Positions 5,821-9,589 of a stretch of DNA of 9,589 nt are shown here, piece after piece. Within the stretch, counting starts at the first letter, position 1. Each line of letters starts with the position of its first letter. A program made the position numbers and the translations under genes. The stretch covers positions 1 through 9,589 of the forward strand of contig CAAGHV010000026.1 in NCBI GenBank assembly GCA_900769785.1, read 5' to 3'. The notes beneath the pieces were generated by a model, which was not told where the DNA came from, searched no databases, and saw only the letters and a program-made list of their open reading frames with translations. This DNA comes from Bacteroidales bacterium (lineage in GTDB: Bacteria > Bacteroidota > Bacteroidia > Bacteroidales > P3).

Positions 5821-6309
5821 TTAGAAATCCAAGTTGAAGGATTCGTCGTCAATATCAATCGAAGAAGCATCTGTTTCTTCTACTTGAGCAATAGTGGATC
5901 TTGATTGGACATCTCTTTTTTTGCCTAAGTTCCGTTGCAACGATACTATCAAAGCTCCCAACATTCGAGTTTGCTCCATCAACAATTCTCTTGATTTTTC
6001 ATAGTCTTCTTCCGAAATCACATCCGCTTTGTATGCAATTGAAGTATATACTACACATTCACGTATTGCTGATTTGGCTATTTTCAAGTAACTTTCAAAT
6101 TGGTTTTTGTTTCGATACGAGCCTTCGGCGATGTTTACACATATAGACAATGCACTTTTCACAAAAGTTTCTTTCAGTGTATCTTGTGAAGGATTTGATG
6201 GTGCATTATTTAAAGTTTTCACCAACCAATGGCTGTAATCGACAGCCTTGTCATAGATTCGCAAGTCTTCGAATCTGAAAAAACTTGCATTTCGTTCTTT
6301 CGTTTCCAT
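5821..6309 (-). CDS. Four-helix-bundle protein, S23/23S rRNA-intervening-sequence-protein family
   Basis: This 162-residue protein matches the four-helix-bundle family named after proteins encoded in 23S rRNA intervening sequences. The family signature is clear: FEDLRIYDKAVDYSHWLV (13-30) as helix one; VKSALSICVNIAEGSYR (50-66) with the conserved NIAEGS loop; FESYLKIAKSAIRECVVYTS (71-90) as helix three; and ISEEDYEKSRELLMEQTRMLGALIVSLQ (98-125) as helix four. A low-complexity acidic tail follows (about 144-162, many Asp and Glu), beyond the usual 115-130-residue domain. It is not inside an rRNA gene here. It starts 31 nt downstream of the acyl-CoA synthetase gene on the same strand and is probably co-transcribed with it. 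The biochemical role of stand-alone members is not established; a nucleic-acid- or protein-binding scaffold is the common suggestion. Confidence 0.88.
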   Translation of the reverse strand: METKERNASFFRFEDLRIYDKAVDYSHWLVKTLNNAPSNPSQDTLKETFVKSALSICVNIAEGSYRNKNQFESYLKIAKSAIRECVVYTSIAYKADVISEEDYEKSRELLMEQTRMLGALIVSLQRNLGKKRDVQSRSTIAQVEETDASSIDIDDESFNLDF

Positions 6310-6340
6310 GATAGTAGTTTTAATTGAGTTTTATACTTAT

Positions 6341-8098
6341 TTATTTAAACAGACTTTCTATTTCTTCGGCATAACGCTCGTTTACCTTTCTACGCTTCAA
6401 CTTTAATGTAGGGGTAAGGAATCCGTTAGCTTCTGTCCATGTGTCATTTACTAACTTAAAACGCTTCACTTGCTCTGTATCACCAAAATACTTATTATAT
6501 TTGGCCATAACCTTGTTATAGCGTTCCAAAGTTCTTTTGTCATTAATCATCTCTTCTTGAGTTTCGCAATGAATATCATGACGCTCTTGCCAATCTTTCA
6601 GAAACTCAAAATCAGGAGTAATGATAGCGGCTGCAAATTTTTGGTTTTCACCAACCACCATCATATCCAATATAAATGGACTTTCTTTAAATTTAGTCTC
6701 AATTGCTTCGGGATTTACATATTTTCCCATACTTGTTTTAAACAACGATTTTACACGTCCCGTTATGCTTAGCAATCCATCTTCTAATTTACCTGTATCA
6801 CCAGTATGGAACCAACCTTCGCTATCTATAACTTCGGCAGTAAGATCAGGAGCTTTATAGTATCCCAACATTACATTCTTTCCACGACACAATATTTCAT
6901 TATTTGCCGAATCTATCTTCACTTCTACCCCTGCTAAAGGAGGTCCTACCGTTCCTACTTTTCTACCACCTTTCTCATTGGTACTTACTGCTATAACAGG
7001 ACTTGTTTCAGTCAAGCCATAGCCTTCAAATATTCTTAATCCAAGACAATTGAAGAATCGTGCAAGACGAGGTTGAATGGCAGCACCTCCACTCACTATA
7101 AGTTCCAATACCCCAAAGTTTTCACGTATTGTACTATAGACTAGTTTATCGGCAATTTTGTGCTTTAATTTGTAAATAAATGAATTATTATCAAATTCGT
7201 ATTCGGTTGCAAACTCCAAAGCCCAATAGAATATTTCTTTCTTTATTCCTTTCATTTTCTCCCCTTTGCGATAAATCTTATCGTAGATTTTTTCTAACAA
7301 ACGAGGTACTGTTGTCATCATATTGGGAAGAGTTTCCTTTATGTTATCAGCTACCTTCACTGCATTTTCGGCATAAAATATTTCGAAACCACGGTACTGA
7401 TACATATAGTTCATCATACGTTCATATATATGACATAGAGGTAAATAACTCAAGCATTTTGTATATTCGGCATTGGGAATATTGCGTACTGCCATAAAGT
7501 TTGAGATAAGATTTTCATGAGTAAGCATCACACCTTTGGGAAATCCGGTTGTTCCACTAGTGTATATCATAGTTACCATATCCTTTGGTGTTATGGAATC
7601 TTTTATCTCCTTTAATTTTTCTGGTTGAGGATTTTCCTCTCCCAATTGTAACAACTCACCAAAAGAGCTGGTATTCTCATCACGCTTTTTGAAAGTATAT
7701 ATATTCTTCACATTTGGCAAATCGGGAAGAATATTTTTTATCTTTCTCAATAATTCCGGTCCTTCGAGGAAAATAAACTTCACCTCTGCATGATCTAGAA
7801 TATATCTGTAATCATCTTCACTTATAGTTGGATATATCGGAACCATCACGGCTCCCACTTGTTGCACTCCCATATCAAGGAAATTCCATTCAGGTCGGCT
7901 AGAGGATATCAGGGCTACTTTCTCGCCACGTTCCAACCCCATCTTCATCAAACCATAACTAATAAGATTTGCCTTTTCGATATATTCTTCTATATTATGC
8001 TTTGTCCATTTACCTTCTTCCTTGGATGTAAGTACCGGTGCATTAGGAAAATATCTCAATCTATAATCCAATATATCAAATAAACGCGTTACTTCCAT
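6341..8098 (-). CDS. Long-chain fatty-acid--CoA ligase (AMP-forming acyl-CoA synthetase)
   Basis: This 585-residue enzyme of the ANL superfamily activates fatty acids with ATP to acyl-AMP and then acyl-CoA, in the cytosol or at the inner face of the membrane. Seen in order: the phosphate-binding loop YTSGTTGFPKG (179-189); LSYLPLCHIYERM (216-228), typical of long-chain FadD15-type enzymes; GYGLTETSP (359-367), which binds AMP; GWFHTGDTGKLEDG (428-441), whose Asp434 holds the ribose; the hinge region GRVKSLFKTSMGKYVNPE (447-464); and LTPTLKLKRRKV (561-572), which supplies the C-terminal catalytic Lys (probably Lys566). The length fits the short bacterial long-chain group. There is no signal peptide or membrane helix. 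No promoter was found in the 73 nt before it, so it is probably read through from the DHOD-like gene upstream. The exact chain-length preference cannot be read from the sequence. Confidence 0.92.
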   Translation of the reverse strand: MEVTRLFDILDYRLRYFPNAPVLTSKEEGKWTKHNIEEYIEKANLISYGLMKMGLERGEKVALISSSRPEWNFLDMGVQQVGAVMVPIYPTISEDDYRYILDHAEVKFIFLEGPELLRKIKNILPDLPNVKNIYTFKKRDENTSSFGELLQLGEENPQPEKLKEIKDSITPKDMVTMIYTSGTTGFPKGVMLTHENLISNFMAVRNIPNAEYTKCLSYLPLCHIYERMMNYMYQYRGFEIFYAENAVKVADNIKETLPNMMTTVPRLLEKIYDKIYRKGEKMKGIKKEIFYWALEFATEYEFDNNSFIYKLKHKIADKLVYSTIRENFGVLELIVSGGAAIQPRLARFFNCLGLRIFEGYGLTETSPVIAVSTNEKGGRKVGTVGPPLAGVEVKIDSANNEILCRGKNVMLGYYKAPDLTAEVIDSEGWFHTGDTGKLEDGLLSITGRVKSLFKTSMGKYVNPEAIETKFKESPFILDMMVVGENQKFAAAIITPDFEFLKDWQERHDIHCETQEEMINDKRTLERYNKVMAKYNKYFGDTEQVKRFKLVNDTWTEANGFLTPTLKLKRRKVNERYAEEIESLFK

Positions 8099-8171
8099 TA
8101 TATATATAGTTTAGTTAGTATAAATTTTATAGTTGTTTTTTTATATAGTTGTTGGTATATCTAATATGTAT

Positions 8172-9158
8172 TTATTGTATCTCGGCATAATATTTCATAA
8201 ACTGTGTCCTTACAAAAGCTGAATTATCAGTTCCATTCACAGCCATTTTACCTCTAAAATCATCAATCGAACGATAACCTTTCTCATCCATCCATTGTTT
8301 CAAATAGGTATTCATATCTTTTATTTGGCTGATACCATTATTATATAATGATGATACGACCTGTACTGTTCTAGCACCAGCCAACAACGCCTTTACCACA
8401 TCATCTCCGGTAAAGATTCCAGATGAAGCAGATATTTCACAACGAAGTTTACCTGATAACAATGCCACCCAACGCAATGTTTCGTACAAACTTTGTGGTG
8501 CTGAAACTATTGACGCTGGTTTTATCTTCTCAGAAGCTGTATCAATATCAAAATCTATAGTTTTGTTGAACATCGTTATTCCGTTAATACCTGCCCACGA
8601 TAGTTTGGACATAAACTTCGCCATATCAGTAAAATATTTTCCTACCTTTATTATAATAGGAATAGTTATGCTACGCTTAATAGCTGTTATAGTATCATCG
8701 AATACTCTCTCAACATCATCAACCGACGTTTCAACATTAAACGGAAGCATCATGAAATTCAACTCCAACGCATCACAACCAGCATCTTGCAATTTTTTTG
8801 CATACGATACCCAATTGCTAAATGTTGCACAATTGATACTTGCTACAATAGGTATAGACAAAACTTTTTTGGCTTCCCGTATAAGCGAATAATATTTTTC
8901 CAATTCATGACCTTCCACATGGTTAGCTATATAATCATAACTTGCACCATATTCCATCTGAGAAAGAAATCCCGTATTCTTTTGTATATCATAAGTGATT
9001 TGTTCTTCAAATAACGACTTTAATACTATAGCACCAACACCTGCTTTTTCCATCTCCACAAGGTTAGCAATATTAGAAGTCAACCCACAACTCCCTGATA
9101 TAATAGGACTTGGAACTTTAAGCCCTACAAACGTAGTTTCTATATTTTTAGTTTCCAT
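8172..9158 (-). CDS. Dihydroorotate-dehydrogenase-like flavoprotein (non-canonical subgroup)
   Basis: This 328-residue TIM-barrel protein belongs to the PRK07565-type DHOD-like group. Using residue numbers from the ATG at 9158, features are GLKVPSPIISGSCGL (12-26), typical of the FMN-binding N-terminus; IVASINCATFSNWV (104-117); LELNFMMLPFN (131-141), where true class 1 enzymes have NLSCPN with the catalytic Cys; PIIIKVGKYF (167-176) with the FMN-binding Lys; and SASSGIFTGDDVVKALLAGARTVQVVSS (243-270), the phosphate-binding end of the barrel. The missing Cys motif argues against pyrimidine synthesis, and no pyrK is adjacent. Some relatives sit beside pyruvate:ferredoxin oxidoreductase genes; their function is unknown. 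An upstream in-frame TTG at 9179 was rejected as the start because it overlaps the -7 promoter box, whereas the ATG at 9158 has a good Shine-Dalgarno. Confidence 0.88.
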   Translation of the reverse strand: METKNIETTFVGLKVPSPIISGSCGLTSNIANLVEMEKAGVGAIVLKSLFEEQITYDIQKNTGFLSQMEYGASYDYIANHVEGHELEKYYSLIREAKKVLSIPIVASINCATFSNWVSYAKKLQDAGCDALELNFMMLPFNVETSVDDVERVFDDTITAIKRSITIPIIIKVGKYFTDMAKFMSKLSWAGINGITMFNKTIDFDIDTASEKIKPASIVSAPQSLYETLRWVALLSGKLRCEISASSGIFTGDDVVKALLAGARTVQVVSSLYNNGISQIKDMNTYLKQWMDEKGYRSIDDFRGKMAVNGTDNSAFVRTQFMKYYAEIQ

Positions 9159-9163
9159 AGTTT

Positions 9164-9169
9164 CTCCTT
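9164..9169 (-). promoter_or_regulatory. Shine-Dalgarno deciding the start of the DHOD-like gene
   Basis: On the minus strand AAGGAG is followed by AAACT and the ATG at 9158-9156. This 5-nt spacing and strong match, rare in this window, fixes the translation start at 9158 and not at the upstream TTG. Confidence 0.75.
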
Positions 9170-9176
9170 TTTGTTG

Positions 9177-9209
9177 CAAAGATATATATTTTTTCTGACA
9201 TTTCGCAAG
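9177..9209 (-). promoter_or_regulatory. Bacteroidetes-type promoter for the DHOD-like / acyl-CoA synthetase / four-helix-bundle unit
   Basis: On the minus strand TATCTTTG (9184-9177) matches the -7 consensus TAnnTTTG exactly. A one-mismatch -33 element, CTTG (9209-9206), lies 21 nt upstream. The start site would be near 9171, leaving a very short leader of about 13 nt that just contains the Shine-Dalgarno. Confidence 0.6.
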
Positions 9210-9317
9210 TATTTTTTATTTTATTTTTATTACACACCATATATAACTGATTTACAAAATATTATTAGACGAAAAAATATCACACAACAACTTATGAGTA
9301 ACAAATTATTTTTTTTA

Positions 9318-9349
9318 TTTGTTCAACCCAAAAAAAATGAGTAATTTTG
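9318..9349 (+). promoter_or_regulatory. Bacteroidetes-type promoter of the right-edge TPR-like gene
   Basis: TTTG (9318-9321), 20 nt, then TAATTTTG (9342-9349): both elements match the -33/-7 consensus exactly. The start site is expected near 9356, about 25 nt before the ATG at 9381. The -33 box lies in one arm of an inverted repeat AACAAAT (9300-9306) / ATTTGTT (9317-9323). Confidence 0.8.
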
Positions 9350-9380
9350 CACATTGAAACATAAACACTATCATAGAAAA

Positions 9381-9589
9381 ATGAAAGAAAATACTGAAGA
9401 AAAAAACGTTGAAATAGCGGACGTTATAAGCAAAACAGAAGGTTTTATACAAGAAAACCAAAAGAAGATAATTATAGTCGTTATTGCAATTATTGCAATC
9501 ATCGGTGGTTATTTTGCACTACAAAATTTCTATTTCGAACCACGTGAAAAAGCTGCTGCAGAAGAAATGTTCGCTGCTCAACATTGGTT
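9381..9589 (+). CDS. Membrane-anchored protein, probably the Bacteroidales TPR-repeat family (partial, 3' end cut by window)
   Basis: Only the first 69 codons and two bases are present. The visible part has a charged cytoplasmic N-terminus (1-29, rich in Glu and Lys), a single membrane helix (about 30-50, KIIIVVIAIIAIIGGYF onward), and then FEPREKAAAEEMFAAQHW (52-69), which resembles the start of the first helical repeat. This arrangement (short acidic N-terminus, one helix, YxxPxEKxAxEEMFxAQ) is the one I recall from Bacteroidales tetratricopeptide proteins related in layout to YfgM. Such proteins are anchored in the inner membrane with the repeats outside the cytosol and are thought to help envelope protein handling. 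The repeats themselves lie beyond the window, so the family call is tentative. It is divergent from the DHOD-like gene. Confidence 0.6.
   Translation, partial: MKENTEEKNVEIADVISKTEGFIQENQKKIIIVVIAIIAIIGGYFALQNFYFEPREKAAAEEMFAAQHW

Noticed and set aside
5821..6309. rRNA intervening sequence (IVS) as the context of the S23-type gene
   Set aside because: No 23S rRNA sequence flanks the gene. Its neighbours are a fatty-acid CoA ligase gene and an ordinary intergenic region.

Overview
The window looks like a piece of a chromosome from an AT-rich, strictly or mostly anaerobic member of the Bacteroidota (Bacteroidales-like). Four lines of evidence support this. The promoters fit the Bacteroidetes pattern TTTG-N19-21-TAnnTTTG and not the sigma70 boxes. 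Shine-Dalgarno sequences are mostly absent. A complete propionate-forming methylmalonyl-CoA decarboxylase operon is present. A TM1266-type regulator gene, normally found with [FeFe]-hydrogenase maturation genes, is also present. No genus can be named from the sequence alone.

Layout. Positions 88-342 (minus) encode a small TM1266-family protein with a near-ideal promoter at 417-448. The 463-bp divergent spacer 343-805 holds that promoter, a four-unit array of short imperfect palindromes with a period near 22 bp (483-566), a perfect 12-bp palindrome (670-681) and the promoter of the next operon (710-741). Positions 806-5471 (plus) form one tight operon: methylmalonyl-CoA epimerase, carboxyltransferase (alpha) subunit, an unusual OadG-like (delta/gamma) subunit with an added extracytoplasmic domain, the biotin carrier, and the integral-membrane beta subunit. 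It ends at a clear intrinsic terminator (5504-5546). Together these proteins take (R)-methylmalonyl-CoA, epimerise it to the (S) form, and decarboxylate it to propionyl-CoA, with the free energy conserved as an outward Na+ gradient. This is the last energy-conserving part of the succinate-propionate fermentation route.

The right half reads mostly on the minus strand: a dihydroorotate-dehydrogenase-like flavoprotein lacking the canonical catalytic motif (start corrected to 9158), a long-chain acyl-CoA synthetase (8098-6341), and a stand-alone four-helix-bundle (S23/IVP-type) protein (6309-5821). They are probably one transcription unit driven from a promoter at 9177-9209 and closed by a hairpin at 5748-5783. 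At the right edge a divergent gene begins at 9381 behind a textbook promoter (9318-9349). It encodes a membrane-anchored protein resembling Bacteroidales TPR proteins and is cut by the window end.

No rRNA, tRNA, insertion sequence, CRISPR array, phage gene or defence cassette was recognised. The most unusual items are the composite OadG protein, the 22-bp palindrome array, the DHOD-like protein with its replaced active-site motif, and the S23-type protein paired with an acyl-CoA synthetase.
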